A DNA stretch of 64,000 bases. It comes from Palsa-1392 sp963819975 (GTDB lineage Bacteria > Verrucomicrobiota > Verrucomicrobiia > Chthoniobacterales > UBA10450). The DNA is taken from NCBI GenBank assembly GCA_963819975.1, contig CAWFYE010000007.1:372001-436000 (forward strand). The letters run 5' to 3'. Each line of letters starts with the position of its first letter. Positions within the stretch are counted from its first letter, which is position 1. Under the pieces are notes generated by a model. That model saw only the letters and a list, made by a program, of their open reading frames with translations. It had not been told where the DNA came from and made no database searches. Both the position numbers and the translations under genes were made by a program. Positions 53,300 through 61,911 of this stretch are shown in pieces.

Positions 53300-54286
53300 G
53301 TGACCAGACTTGCGCGCCGACGCCGCACCGCAAATTTTGCCGCGCTCTCGATTTGGCTCGCGCTGCTCACCCTCGCTCCGGTTTTCGGAGCGAGCGCGAA
53401 ACGACCGCAGCCGGCCCTGGAGAGCGGGCAATTCCAGGCCTTGCCGCTCGAGCGTTCGAAACAAAATCACTTCCTGGTGCGGGCGGAGATCAACGGCAAA
53501 GCGGCGCTCCTCGGGGTCGATACGGGCGCGCCGGTTAGTGCGATCTCCGAAAAGCGGCGCAAACATTTCAAGATGTCGGGCATTCCTGGTTCCTCGAAAC
53601 TTCCACCGCGCCTGCGGATCAATGGCGGCTTCAATCGCGTCACGATCGCGCATCGCCTGCGGCTCGGCGCCCTCACTCTCATCGATGAGCCGATGGTCGC
53701 GATCGACTTGAGCCGGCCGGCCCGGGCCGCGCGCGATTTCAACGAACAGGAACTCGATGGCATTATCGGAGCGGACATTCTTTTCCCGACCGAGGCCGTG
53801 ATCGATTGCAAAAAGCAGGTCCTCTTCATGAAAATCGATCCCGACGCGACCGGCGCGATGCCGGGGATTGATCGCCGAGGGTGGAAAAACATGCCGATCC
53901 GAGTCACGAAAGGCTGGAATCTCTACGTCGACAGCAAGCTGAACGGAAAACCGGCCCAGCTCATGATCGACACGGGCGCTTTCACCACCCTGATCCATCG
54001 GCCTTTCGTGCGCGAGATGCGGCTCAAAACGCGTGACACTCCTTACATGTCCGGTGCTGTTAATCTCGACCAACGCGGCCTGCAGCTCGCGGTCATCCGG
54101 CGTTTCGCCGTCGGACCCTACCTCGTGAAGGGCAAGGAGGTCGGCGTTATGAATCTCGATGGCTTGATCCACGGCGATTTGTTGGAGGGCAAGCCGCCGG
54201 TTGCGGGATTATTAGGATCGGAATTTCTCCGCCGCAATAACGCGATCATCGATTTCGGAAATCGCACGCTTTCTTTGAAACTTTGA
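53300..54286 (+). CDS. Secreted retropepsin-like aspartyl protease
   Basis: A product of about 328 residues with a signal anchor (ANFAALSIWLALLTLAPVFG). Two aspartyl-protease half-sites are visible: LGVDTGAPVSAISEKRR and LMIDTGAFTTLIHRPFVR, each with D-T-G-A and preceded by beta strands. The C-terminal half ends VAGLLGSEFLRRNNAIIDFG. Two D-T-G sites in one chain means the domain is duplicated rather than dimeric. GTG 53300 is chosen as start because the frame upstream overlaps the transporter gene and lacks a plausible signal. Substrates are unknown. Confidence 0.78.
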   Translation: MTRLARRRRTANFAALSIWLALLTLAPVFGASAKRPQPALESGQFQALPLERSKQNHFLVRAEINGKAALLGVDTGAPVSAISEKRRKHFKMSGIPGSSKLPPRLRINGGFNRVTIAHRLRLGALTLIDEPMVAIDLSRPARAARDFNEQELDGIIGADILFPTEAVIDCKKQVLFMKIDPDATGAMPGIDRRGWKNMPIRVTKGWNLYVDSKLNGKPAQLMIDTGAFTTLIHRPFVREMRLKTRDTPYMSGAVNLDQRGLQLAVIRRFAVGPYLVKGKEVGVMNLDGLIHGDLLEGKPPVAGLLGSEFLRRNNAIIDFGNRTLSLKL

Positions 54287-54380
54287 GACAGGATTAGCGG
54301 GATTCTCAGGGTTGGGGAGGACTGAACTTGAGATCCCACCGCTCCCTTCCCAATCCCAACAAAGTCCTGTTAATCCTGTC
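54287..54380. repeat. GACAGGATT palindromic repeat, copy 2
   Basis: Beginning right after the protease stop, GACAGGATTAGCGGGATTCT opens the element and CCTGTTAATCCTGTC closes it; the two ends pair. The internal CCCAATCCCAA is shared with the copy at 12341-12404. It ends 74 bp before the cyclophilin start and may act as a 3'-end hairpin for the protease gene. Confidence 0.75.
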
Positions 54381-54454
54381 TAAAACCTCCACCGCTTCGT
54401 TCGCCAACGAAAAATCGAATGCAACCGCGCCGCATTCATGTCACTGGTCTGGAC

Positions 54455-55078
54455 ATGAAACCAATCTTGTTCTGCTGCCTGCTCGTCTGCTCCCTTGGCC
54501 TGGCGAATGTTCGCGGCCAGAGCGTCAACAAACCCGAAGAAAAGAAACCAATGGAAACAAATCAAAAGCAAGTGGCCGTCCTCAAGACGACAGACGGAGA
54601 GATGGTGGTGGAATTTTGGCCCGAGGTCGCCCCGAAAACGGTCGCGAATTTCGAAAAGCTGGCCCGTGAAGGCTTTTACGATGGGACCGCCTTCCATCGC
54701 ATCATTCGCGGCTTCATGATCCAGGGCGGCGATCCCAATACGAAAGATCCGTCAAAGGAAAGCAGCTACGGCACCGGCGGTCCGGGTTACAAAATCCCGG
54801 CCGAATTTAATGACCGCCCACATATCCGCGGTGTCCTCTCGATGGCCCGCTCGGCCGATCCGAATTCCGCCGGCAGCCAGTTTTTCATCTGCCTCGGCAC
54901 CGCCAGTTCGCTCGATCATCAATACACCGCCTTCGGCAAAGTGATCAAAGGCATGGACGTCCTCGACAAGATCGGGGCCACGCCTGTCGGCCGCGGTAAC
55001 GGCGGTGAGATGAGCAAGCCGACCACGCGCGTCACGCTCGAGAGCGTGAAGATCGTGCCGGCCGATTCCGTCAAGTAG
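54455..55078 (+). CDS. Exported cyclophilin-type peptidyl-prolyl isomerase
   Basis: The 207-residue product has a signal peptide (MKPILFCCLLVCSLGLANVR) and a cyclophilin domain: VAVLKTTDGEMVVEFWPEVA, PKTVANFEKLAREGFYDGTA, FHRIIRGFMIQGGDP (catalytic Arg in FHRII), SMARSADPNSAGSQFFICLG and HQYTAFGKVIKGMDVLDKI. It would catalyse proline isomerisation in periplasmic proteins. Both Cys in the signal region could make it a lipoprotein, but no L-x-G-C box is clear. The aguB gene follows two bases after the stop. Confidence 0.92.
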   Translation: MKPILFCCLLVCSLGLANVRGQSVNKPEEKKPMETNQKQVAVLKTTDGEMVVEFWPEVAPKTVANFEKLAREGFYDGTAFHRIIRGFMIQGGDPNTKDPSKESSYGTGGPGYKIPAEFNDRPHIRGVLSMARSADPNSAGSQFFICLGTASSLDHQYTAFGKVIKGMDVLDKIGATPVGRGNGGEMSKPTTRVTLESVKIVPADSVK

Positions 55079-55080
55079 CC

Positions 55081-55965
55081 ATGCCTAACGACAGCTCGCG
55101 GGTCGCACTGATTCAGATGCAGTGCGGCCCCGAGCCGGAGGCCAATCTCGAGAAAGCCGTCGCCCGTGTTCGCGAAGCGGCCGAGCAGGGCGGGCAGATC
55201 ATCTGCCTCCCCGAGCTTTTCCGTTCCCAATATTTCTGCCAGTCGGAAGACCATGCCAATTTCGACCTCGCGGAAGAAATTCCCGGGCCCTCGACCGAGG
55301 CCCTGAGCAAGGTGGCGCGCGAAACGGGCGCGGTCGTGATCGCGTCTCTCTTTGAGAAGCGGACCGCCGGTCTCTACCACAACACCGCCGCCATCATCGG
55401 CCCCGACGGCGAGTTGACGGGGAAGTATCGCAAGATGCACATCCCGGATGACCCTTCGTATTACGAAAAGTTTTATTTTACCCCCGGCGATCTTGGTTTC
55501 AAAGCCTGGCCGACGAAGCACGGCAACATCGGCGTCTGCGTCTGCTGGGACCAATGGTACCCGGAAGCCGCTCGCCTAACGAGTTTGCGCGGGGCGGAGA
55601 TTCTTTTTTATCCGACCGCGATCGGCTGGCATCCATCCGAGAAAGCGAAGTATGGTTACGCCCAGCATTCCGCCTGGGAAACGATGCAACGCAGTCACGC
55701 GATCGCAAACGGCTGCTTCGTCGCGGCCGTCAATCGCGTCGGCCACGAAGCGCCCGTCGGCGGCGACGGGATCGAGTTCTGGGGCCAGAGCTTCATCGTC
55801 GCGCCGAGCGGCGAGATTCTGGCCAAGGCGAGCGTCGAACGCGAAGAAATTATCTTCGCCGACGTGGAATGGAAGCGGGTCACCGAACACCGCACCCATT
55901 GGCCTTTCCTGCGCGACCGCCGGATCGACGCCTACGGAGGAATCGAGCAGCGACTTCTCGATTAA
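55081..55965 (+). CDS. aguB: N-carbamoylputrescine amidase
   Basis: AguB hydrolyses N-carbamoylputrescine to putrescine, CO2 and ammonia in the agmatine route to polyamines. The 294-residue nitrilase-superfamily protein has the catalytic triad Glu in CLPELFRSQYF, Lys in YRKMHIPDDPSYYEKFYFTP, and Cys in CVCWDQWYPEAARL. EFWGQSFIVAPSGEILAKAS and HRTHWPFLRDRRIDAYG near the end are typical of AguB rather than other amidases. aguA is not in the window. The first codons (ATG CCT AAC G) form a GCCTAACG octamer, so the motif overlaps the start. Confidence 0.92.
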   Translation: MPNDSSRVALIQMQCGPEPEANLEKAVARVREAAEQGGQIICLPELFRSQYFCQSEDHANFDLAEEIPGPSTEALSKVARETGAVVIASLFEKRTAGLYHNTAAIIGPDGELTGKYRKMHIPDDPSYYEKFYFTPGDLGFKAWPTKHGNIGVCVCWDQWYPEAARLTSLRGAEILFYPTAIGWHPSEKAKYGYAQHSAWETMQRSHAIANGCFVAAVNRVGHEAPVGGDGIEFWGQSFIVAPSGEILAKASVEREEIIFADVEWKRVTEHRTHWPFLRDRRIDAYGGIEQRLLD

Positions 55966-56011
55966 AGCGGAGAAGAACTTTTCTCCGCTGATCTCGCGCG
56001 TAGCGTGACGG

Positions 56012-56551
56012 ATGAACAAACACGCATTCCACCGAACTGGACTCGGTCTCATTGCGGCCGGGACCATCGCATTCATCAACGCCTCGGCTCTCGCCCAAGA
56101 ACCCACCAAGGCTATCGCCGTCCTGCATCCGACCAAAGGGAGCAACGTCGAAGGCATCGTTACCTTCACCAAATCAGGTGATGAAATGAAAGTCGTCGCT
56201 GACGTCACCGGTCTCACCCCCGGCAAACATGGATTTCACATCCATGAATTCGGCGATTGCTCCTCGCCCGATGGGAAATCCGCCGGCGGCCATTTCAATC
56301 CCACGAATAATCCCCACGCCGGCCATGATGTTGCGCAACGCCACGAAGGCGACATGGGCAACATCGAAGCCGACAGCTCGGGCAGAGCTCACCTCGATCT
56401 TACGGACAAGATGATGATGATGACCGGCGAGAACTCGATCATCGGTCGGGGCATCATCGTGCACGAGAAAGCCGACGACCTAAAGTCTCAGCCGACGGGT
56501 GACGCCGGCGGACGCTTCGCCTGCGGGGTGATCGGTATCGCCAAGCCGTAA
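56012..56551 (+). CDS. sodC: Copper/zinc superoxide dismutase, periplasmic
   Basis: The 179-residue product has a signal peptide (GLGLIAAGTIAFINASALAQ). The SOD core shows the copper and zinc ligands: HGFHIHEFGDCSS, GGHFNPTNNPHAGHDV, RHEGDMGNIEADSSGRAHLD and GIIVHEKADDLKSQPTGDAG with GGRFACGVIGI at the end (catalytic Arg and disulfide Cys). It would remove superoxide in the periplasm. It stands 46 bp after aguB. Confidence 0.95.
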   Translation: MNKHAFHRTGLGLIAAGTIAFINASALAQEPTKAIAVLHPTKGSNVEGIVTFTKSGDEMKVVADVTGLTPGKHGFHIHEFGDCSSPDGKSAGGHFNPTNNPHAGHDVAQRHEGDMGNIEADSSGRAHLDLTDKMMMMTGENSIIGRGIIVHEKADDLKSQPTGDAGGRFACGVIGIAKP

Positions 56552-56636
56552 TTTCGAAGGCGCAGCCTCCTGCGCTGGTCCTTGGACGGTTTTCGTCTGT
56601 CCAAGCACCGGCGGTCTGTGCCAATTTCACTCCGCG

Positions 56637-57665
56637 ATGGATTTGATGACGCTCAAGGAGATCCGCCAGGCGGTCACGCAGAGCCCGCTCGAGGCGCGCG
56701 TGCACGTGCAGCTCGAGACGGTTACGGCCAGGTTTACCCGGGAACAAAAACCATATTGCGAACTCACCCTCGCCGACGCCGCCGATCGCATGACCCTCCG
56801 CGTCTGGAGCGATCATCCAAATTACAAAGCCTGCGACTCGATGGAGAGCGGGGATTTCGTCGAAATCACGGGCGAGTTTTACCAGCATCAGCAATATGGC
56901 CTCGACGTTAAGCGCTGGACCAGCCGTCGCCTGGCGAAAGATGAACAGGCCAATCTCCTCCAGGGGCCGGCGGAGTTGCGCGCGCGACAGGCGGCCGATT
57001 GGGAATACATCGTCGCGACCACCGCCGCGATTCGCGATCCGCGACTTTACGCACTTTGTGCCGAGTTTATTTCCCAATATGGCGCGCGGTTTCGCAACAC
57101 CGCCGGGGCCCGCACCTATCATCACGCCCGGCGCGGTGGCCTCGTCGAGCACACCGCGCAGATGATGCGGGTCGCGACTCAGATCGCGCCGCTCTATCCT
57201 AACCTAAACCTCGACCTTTTGGTCGCCGGCGTCCTCTTCCACGACGCCGGCAAGCTCTGGGAAAATCATCTGCCCGAAACCGGCTTCAGCATGCCGTTCG
57301 ACGAGTTGGGCGAGATGGTCGGGCACATCGGGATCGGGATGGAATTGGTCAACTCGCTCTGGCGCAAACTCGAGTCTGACGAGCGCGCCGCGGAGTGGAG
57401 AAAGCTCTTGCCGTTGATGGAGGATTGCCGGTTGCATTTGCTCCATCTCATTGCTTCGCATCACGGCGAACCGCAGTTCGGTTCTCCCGTCTATCCGAAA
57501 ACCCCCGAAGCGCTCGCCCTCAATTATGTCGATAACCTCGACGCGCGGCTTGAGATGATCTTTGCCGGTTACCCGATCGCGAAACCCCTCGCCAACCGGG
57601 TCTTCGAGCGAGTGCGCCCGCTCCCGGGAAATCTGGTCAAGCCATTAGACAAATTCTCCGGGTAA
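56637..57665 (+). CDS. OB-fold/HD-domain 3'-5' nuclease, YhaM-like
   Basis: The 342-residue product combines an N-terminal OB-fold (LEARVHVQLETVTARF, ELTLADAADRMTLRVWSDHP) with an HD domain. The HD metal motif lies in RTYHHARRGGLVEHTAQMMR, VLFHDAGKLWE (H-D) and HLIASHHGEPQFGSPVYPKT. This matches YhaM/CBF1-type exoribonucleases. The segment ALNYVDNLDARLEMI is conserved near the end. The gene stands alone between sodC and the convergent methyltransferase. Confidence 0.85.
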   Translation: MDLMTLKEIRQAVTQSPLEARVHVQLETVTARFTREQKPYCELTLADAADRMTLRVWSDHPNYKACDSMESGDFVEITGEFYQHQQYGLDVKRWTSRRLAKDEQANLLQGPAELRARQAADWEYIVATTAAIRDPRLYALCAEFISQYGARFRNTAGARTYHHARRGGLVEHTAQMMRVATQIAPLYPNLNLDLLVAGVLFHDAGKLWENHLPETGFSMPFDELGEMVGHIGIGMELVNSLWRKLESDERAAEWRKLLPLMEDCRLHLLHLIASHHGEPQFGSPVYPKTPEALALNYVDNLDARLEMIFAGYPIAKPLANRVFERVRPLPGNLVKPLDKFSG

Positions 57666-57721
57666 GGAAAGCGTTCGCGCACGCCAGACACTCGCCGGAT
57701 AGAGCCCGCAGAATGCGGGCG

Positions 57722-58513
57722 CTACCCCAGCCGTCGCCGCGCCTCGCGCAGATAATCCTCGTCGATCTCAAATCCAACAAAACTCTTTAGGCCCGCCTGT
57801 TTCGCCGCGACAGCGGAATTCCCGATCCCGAGAAATGGATCCAGTATCCGCTCCACTCTCGTTAGGCCATGGAGCAGGATGCAGTTCGTCGCCAACTGCA
57901 CCGGAAACGTCGCCGGATGCGGCCGTTCCTTCGCCCGCCGCTGGATTGTTTCATACGGCACAAACCATGTATTCCCGCGACAGCGCCGATCCCGCCCGCC
58001 GGTATGCCCCCAGCGCGCGATGTTCGACTTATCCTGATACGGCACTCCGAGAGCGAGCCGATCGAGCGGCGTCTTCCCGTCAGACGTGAGGTGGAAGACA
58101 TACTCGTGACAATCATTCAGGAACCGCGGCGAATTGATCGGTTTGAAATGCCCGCGCGAGATTTCCTCTCCATGTTCGTTAGGGAGCGCTATCGACTTCA
58201 CCCAGTGAATCGTATTCTGGAGCACGAAGAACTTCCGCAGCCGCAAGACCAGCTCGTGTGGCAGCATCGGGTTCGACGGCGCCGCCCCGACATTGAGAAA
58301 AAGCGATCCGTTAGGCCGGAGCAACCGCCTCACCTGCGCCGCCCACGCCTCGCACCAGTCGAGATACGATCCGCGCTCCGCGTCGTCGGCAAATTTCCCG
58401 TAGCGAATCCCCAGATTGTAGGGCGGCGACGTCACCACCAGATCGATCGAAGCCGCCGGCAGCTCCGCCATCCCCGTCACACAATCGCCCAGCCGCAGAT
58501 CAAATTGAGTCAC
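57722..58513 (-). CDS. Orphan DNA methyltransferase (N4-cytosine/N6-adenine, beta type)
   Basis: The 263-residue enzyme has the catalytic motif TSPPYNLGIRYG near the N-terminus and the AdoMet motif LDPFLGIGNSAVAAKQAG near the C-terminus, an order typical of beta-class amino-methyltransferases. Between them, GRDRRCRGNTWFVPYETIQ and HPATFPVQLATNCILLHG are conserved. No restriction endonuclease lies beside it, so it may act in regulation or genome marking rather than defence. It is divergent from thiG across 52 bp. Two CGTTAGGC octamers lie in it. The recognition site is unknown. Confidence 0.88.
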   Translation of the reverse strand: MTQFDLRLGDCVTGMAELPAASIDLVVTSPPYNLGIRYGKFADDAERGSYLDWCEAWAAQVRRLLRPNGSLFLNVGAAPSNPMLPHELVLRLRKFFVLQNTIHWVKSIALPNEHGEEISRGHFKPINSPRFLNDCHEYVFHLTSDGKTPLDRLALGVPYQDKSNIARWGHTGGRDRRCRGNTWFVPYETIQRRAKERPHPATFPVQLATNCILLHGLTRVERILDPFLGIGNSAVAAKQAGLKSFVGFEIDEDYLREARRRLG

Positions 58514-58565
58514 CGCCGAAGCTTAATCGAGTTGGCCGCAGAGTACAACGTTGTAGGTTATCCCG

Positions 58566-59366
58566 ATGTCGGATAAGCCTTCCAAACTGAAAATCGCCGA
58601 TCGCGAATTCACCTCGCGGCTCCTCGTTGGCACCGGCAAGTTTGCTTCCAACGAGCTGATGCGCGACGCCCTCGCCGCCAGCGGCACCGAGCTAGTGACC
58701 GTCGCATTGCGCCGGGCCGACCTCTCCGGCAAGAGCGACCCGTTCGCCAACATCCTCGATTTCATCGATCCCAAGCGCTACCTCCTCCTCCCTAACACGA
58801 GCGGCGCGCGCAACGCCGAGGAAGCCGTCCGTCTCGCCCGTCTCGCGGTCAGCGCCGGGCTGCCGAGTTGGATCAAACTCGAGATCCACCCTGACCCGCG
58901 CTACTTGCTCCCCGATCCAGTCGAGACCCTGGCCGCGGCCGAGATCCTGGTGAAAGAAGGCTTCACCGTCCTCCCCTACATCAACGCCGACCCTGTTTTA
59001 GCGAAGCGCCTCCAGGACATCGGCACCGCGACTGTTATGCCACTTGGCTCTCCAATCGGGAGCAATCGCGGAATCGAGACCCGCGCCCAGATTGAGATCA
59101 TCATCGAACAGGCGACCGTTCCTGTTGTGGTCGATGCCGGCCTCGGCGCGCCCAGCCAGGCCGCCGAAGCCCTCGAGATGGGCGCTGACGCCGTCCTCGT
59201 CAACACCGCCATCGCCATCGCCTCCGACCCGGTCCGGATGGCCGCCGCCTTCCGCAAAGCGGTCGAAGCCGGTCGCGACGCGAGGGAGATTGGGCTGGTC
59301 GAGACGCGCACAACCGCCTCCCCGACCAGCCCGCTGACCGCTTTCTTCAGCGAAAAAGAAAGCTGA
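58566..59366 (+). CDS. thiG: Thiazole synthase
   Basis: ThiG builds the thiazole phosphate of thiamine from DXP, dehydroglycine and the ThiS thiocarboxylate. The 266-residue TIM barrel has FTSRLLVGTGKFASNELM, VALRRADL, LLPNTSGARNAEEAVRLARL, WIKLEIHPDPRYLLPD and the phosphate-binding ATVMPLGSPIGSNRGI and PVVVDAGLGAPSQAAEALEM. DXP from the MEP route links it to the isoprenoid operon upstream in the window. thiS and thiF are not adjacent. No TPP riboswitch is visible in the 52-bp leader. Confidence 0.95.
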   Translation: MSDKPSKLKIADREFTSRLLVGTGKFASNELMRDALAASGTELVTVALRRADLSGKSDPFANILDFIDPKRYLLLPNTSGARNAEEAVRLARLAVSAGLPSWIKLEIHPDPRYLLPDPVETLAAAEILVKEGFTVLPYINADPVLAKRLQDIGTATVMPLGSPIGSNRGIETRAQIEIIIEQATVPVVVDAGLGAPSQAAEALEMGADAVLVNTAIAIASDPVRMAAAFRKAVEAGRDAREIGLVETRTTASPTSPLTAFFSEKES

Positions 59367-59573
59367 ACCCGCAATTCTGGCCCTCGCCAAAACTGCCAGT
59401 CTGACCGTTTGCTCTTCGCTGCCAACGGATGAAAGAGGCGGTCCAAGAACGCAAATTTTCTCTGCAACAGATGGTCAAATCGATTCGGATCTGTTGGCTG
59501 GGAGGTCGCGTCTGAGCGAGGGTCGTGGACCAAGCGTTTCCCGTATGACATCGCGTTTCGTGTGACAAAGCAA

Positions 59574-61382
59574 ATGAATCTCTCTTCGCGCTCCCAAGGC
59601 GCCGATATTCTCTCCGAGGGCGGAGTGCGGTATCGCACCTGGGCACCAGGGAAAAATGTCGCGGTAGTGGTTTCTAGCGCGGCCGGTAGAGAGGTGCGCG
59701 AAGTTTCTTTAGGCAAGGAATCGGGCGGTTACCGAAGCGTACTCGATCCGCTGGGGCGCGCGGGGGATCGCTACAAATACCGGTTCGACGGGAACGACTG
59801 GCCTGATCCCGCCTCGCGTTTCAATCCGGATGGGGTTCACGGTGAAGCGGAGGTGGTCGATCCGGGTGAATACACCTGGGGCGATGTCGGCTGGAACGCG
59901 CCGCCGCTTTCCGAGTTGGTTATCTACGAGCTGCATACCGGCACTTTCACACCGGCCGGAACCTTTCCCGGCGCGATCGAGAAGCTGGACCATCTCGTGG
60001 CGCTCGGGGTGAACGCGATCGAGATCATGCCGGTGGCGGATTTCCCCGGGGGACATAACTGGGGCTACGACGGAGTCTTGCTCTACGCGCCGGCGCGAGT
60101 CTATGGCTCGCCTAACGAATTGCGAAAGCTGGTCGACGCGGCGCATTCACGCGGTCTGGCTGTGATTCTCGACGTCGTTTACAACCACCTCGGGCCCGAC
60201 GGCAATTATCTCGGCAGCTACAGTCGCGATTATTTTAACCCGACGCACAAAACACCCTGGGGCGACGGATTCAATTTCGAGCTCCAGCCGGTGCGAGACT
60301 TTTTCGTCGAGAACGCACTCTATTGGCGGCGGGAATTTCATATCGATGGCTTCCGGCTCGATGCCACGCACGCCATAGCCGACGCCTCCGAAAAGCATGT
60401 TCTGACCGAGATAGCGGAGCGCGTCCATTCGTTAGGAGGATTCGTCATCGCGGAGGACGAACGTAATGAAGCGGCGCTCCTCAGCCCGCGGGAGGATGGC
60501 GGGCTCGGCCTGGACGCCATCTGGTCGGACGATTTTCATCACGTCGTGCGCGTGATGCTGACGGGCTCACGCGAAGGTTATTTCAAATCGTATCGCGGAA
60601 CGGTCGACGAACTGGCTGCGACCCTCGATCACGGCTGGCTTCTGGAGGGGGAGGAACGGACACCGCAGGTCGCCGGGCAGCCGGGACCGGCGACGGCATT
60701 GCGTCCGGAACAATTTGTCTTCTGCATCGCGAATCATGATCAGGTCGGAAACCAGGCTTTTGGTCAGCGATTGAATCACCTCGTTTCACCGGCGGCTTTC
60801 CGGGCCGCTTCGGCTCTGCTCTGTCTTGTTCCCTACACGCCGCTCCTTCTGATGGGACAGGAATGGTCCGCTTCAACGCCTTTCCTTTTTTTCACCGATC
60901 ATAATCCTCAGCTCGGCCAAAAAGTGACTGAGGGACGACGCGAGGAATTCCGCAGTTTCACGGCTTTTCAGGATCCAGAGACACGAGCGGGAATTCCCGA
61001 TCCGCAGGCGGAGGAGACATTCCTGCGTTCGAAACTCGACTGGCGGGAGGTCGAGGAGGAGCGGCATGCGGCGGTGCTGCTGCTGTATCGGGAGCTTCTG
61101 CGCCTGCGGCGTGAGGCGCCGGTTTTACGGAATCGTGCCCGGGAAAACTTTCGCGTATTACCGCCAGACGGCGGCGTCCTGCAGCTGGGCTTTGGAAAAG
61201 AGGGCTCCGAGAAATGGTTCATCCTTGCGGATTTGGTTGGAGGCCATTGCATGCCAACGCTGGAAAATATGGGCTCGTGGCAGCTTGTGCTCTCGAGCAA
61301 CGAAGCGCGCTTTGGGGGGGATGACGGACCGGCGTTTGCGGAGCCGGAAGTGCGAATCCTGCGCTTGACGAAAGGACGTTGA
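59574..61382 (+). CDS. treZ: Malto-oligosyltrehalose trehalohydrolase
   Basis: TreZ releases trehalose from maltooligosyltrehalose made by TreY. The product of about 602 residues has an N-terminal beta domain (VRYRTWAPGKNVAVVVSSAA), then a GH13 barrel: ELHTGTFTPAGTFPGAIEKL, NAIEIMPVADFPGGHNWGYD, DVVYNHLGPDGNYL, the catalytic Asp in DGFRLDATHAIAD, the Glu in FVIAEDERNEAA, and FCIANHDQVGNQAFGQRL. The GTFTP motif and ANHDQVGN are typical of TreZ. treY and treX are not in the window. ATG 59574 is preferred over GTG 59562. Confidence 0.93.
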   Translation: MNLSSRSQGADILSEGGVRYRTWAPGKNVAVVVSSAAGREVREVSLGKESGGYRSVLDPLGRAGDRYKYRFDGNDWPDPASRFNPDGVHGEAEVVDPGEYTWGDVGWNAPPLSELVIYELHTGTFTPAGTFPGAIEKLDHLVALGVNAIEIMPVADFPGGHNWGYDGVLLYAPARVYGSPNELRKLVDAAHSRGLAVILDVVYNHLGPDGNYLGSYSRDYFNPTHKTPWGDGFNFELQPVRDFFVENALYWRREFHIDGFRLDATHAIADASEKHVLTEIAERVHSLGGFVIAEDERNEAALLSPREDGGLGLDAIWSDDFHHVVRVMLTGSREGYFKSYRGTVDELAATLDHGWLLEGEERTPQVAGQPGPATALRPEQFVFCIANHDQVGNQAFGQRLNHLVSPAAFRAASALLCLVPYTPLLLMGQEWSASTPFLFFTDHNPQLGQKVTEGRREEFRSFTAFQDPETRAGIPDPQAEETFLRSKLDWREVEEERHAAVLLLYRELLRLRREAPVLRNRARENFRVLPPDGGVLQLGFGKEGSEKWFILADLVGGHCMPTLENMGSWQLVLSSNEARFGGDDGPAFAEPEVRILRLTKGR

Positions 61383-61430
61383 TTGACCGGCCGGGCGAGC
61401 CGGCGAGAATGGAGCGAATCCCTCCGCGAA

Positions 61431-61907
61431 ATGAATTCGAAGATCCTTACCTTGCCGGAACTGGCAGCGCACGCCGCGGCGATCCGGGCGGCTGGCGAGC
61501 AGCTCGTGCTCACCAACGGCTGCTTTGATTTGTTGCACGTCGGGCACGTGCGTTACCTGGAGCAGGCGGCGGAACTCGGCGATCGTCTCGCGGTCGCGGT
61601 GAACGGCGACGAGTCGGTGCGGGCGCTGAAGGGACCGGGCCGCCCGCTGAATGGCGCCGATGATCGTGCGGAAGTCCTGGCCGCGTTGGGGTGCGTGGAT
61701 TTCGTCACGATTTTCCCGGCGGTGCGTGCGACGGCAGTGATCGAAGCCGTGCGCCCGGCGATTTATGTGAAAGGGGGCGATTACACCATCGATAGCCTGG
61801 ATCCCGAAGAAGTCGCTGCGCTGAAAAAAGTGGGAGTCGAGATCAAGACCTTGCCGCTGGTTCCCGGAAAATCGACCACCGATCTAATTGAGCGGATGCG
61901 GCCCTGA
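61431..61907 (+). CDS. rfaE2: D-beta-D-heptose 1-phosphate adenylyltransferase (RfaE domain II)
   Basis: The enzyme makes ADP-heptose for the LPS inner core from heptose 1-phosphate and ATP. The 158-residue cytidylyltransferase-fold protein has LTNGCFDLLHVGHVRYLEQA with the H-x-G-H active site, VAVNGDESVRALKGPGRPLN, and KGGDYTIDSLDPEEVAALKK then LPLVPGKSTTDLIERM. It is the stand-alone form, not fused to a kinase as in E. coli HldE, and implies an LPS-bearing outer membrane. The in-frame extension to 61383 has no similarity. Confidence 0.93.
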   Translation: MNSKILTLPELAAHAAAIRAAGEQLVLTNGCFDLLHVGHVRYLEQAAELGDRLAVAVNGDESVRALKGPGRPLNGADDRAEVLAALGCVDFVTIFPAVRATAVIEAVRPAIYVKGGDYTIDSLDPEEVAALKKVGVEIKTLPLVPGKSTTDLIERMRP

Positions 61908-61911
61908 GCGG

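Noticed and set aside
58514..58565. TPP riboswitch before thiG
   Set aside because: The leader is only 52 bp and lacks the CUGAGA and ACCUGA signature elements.
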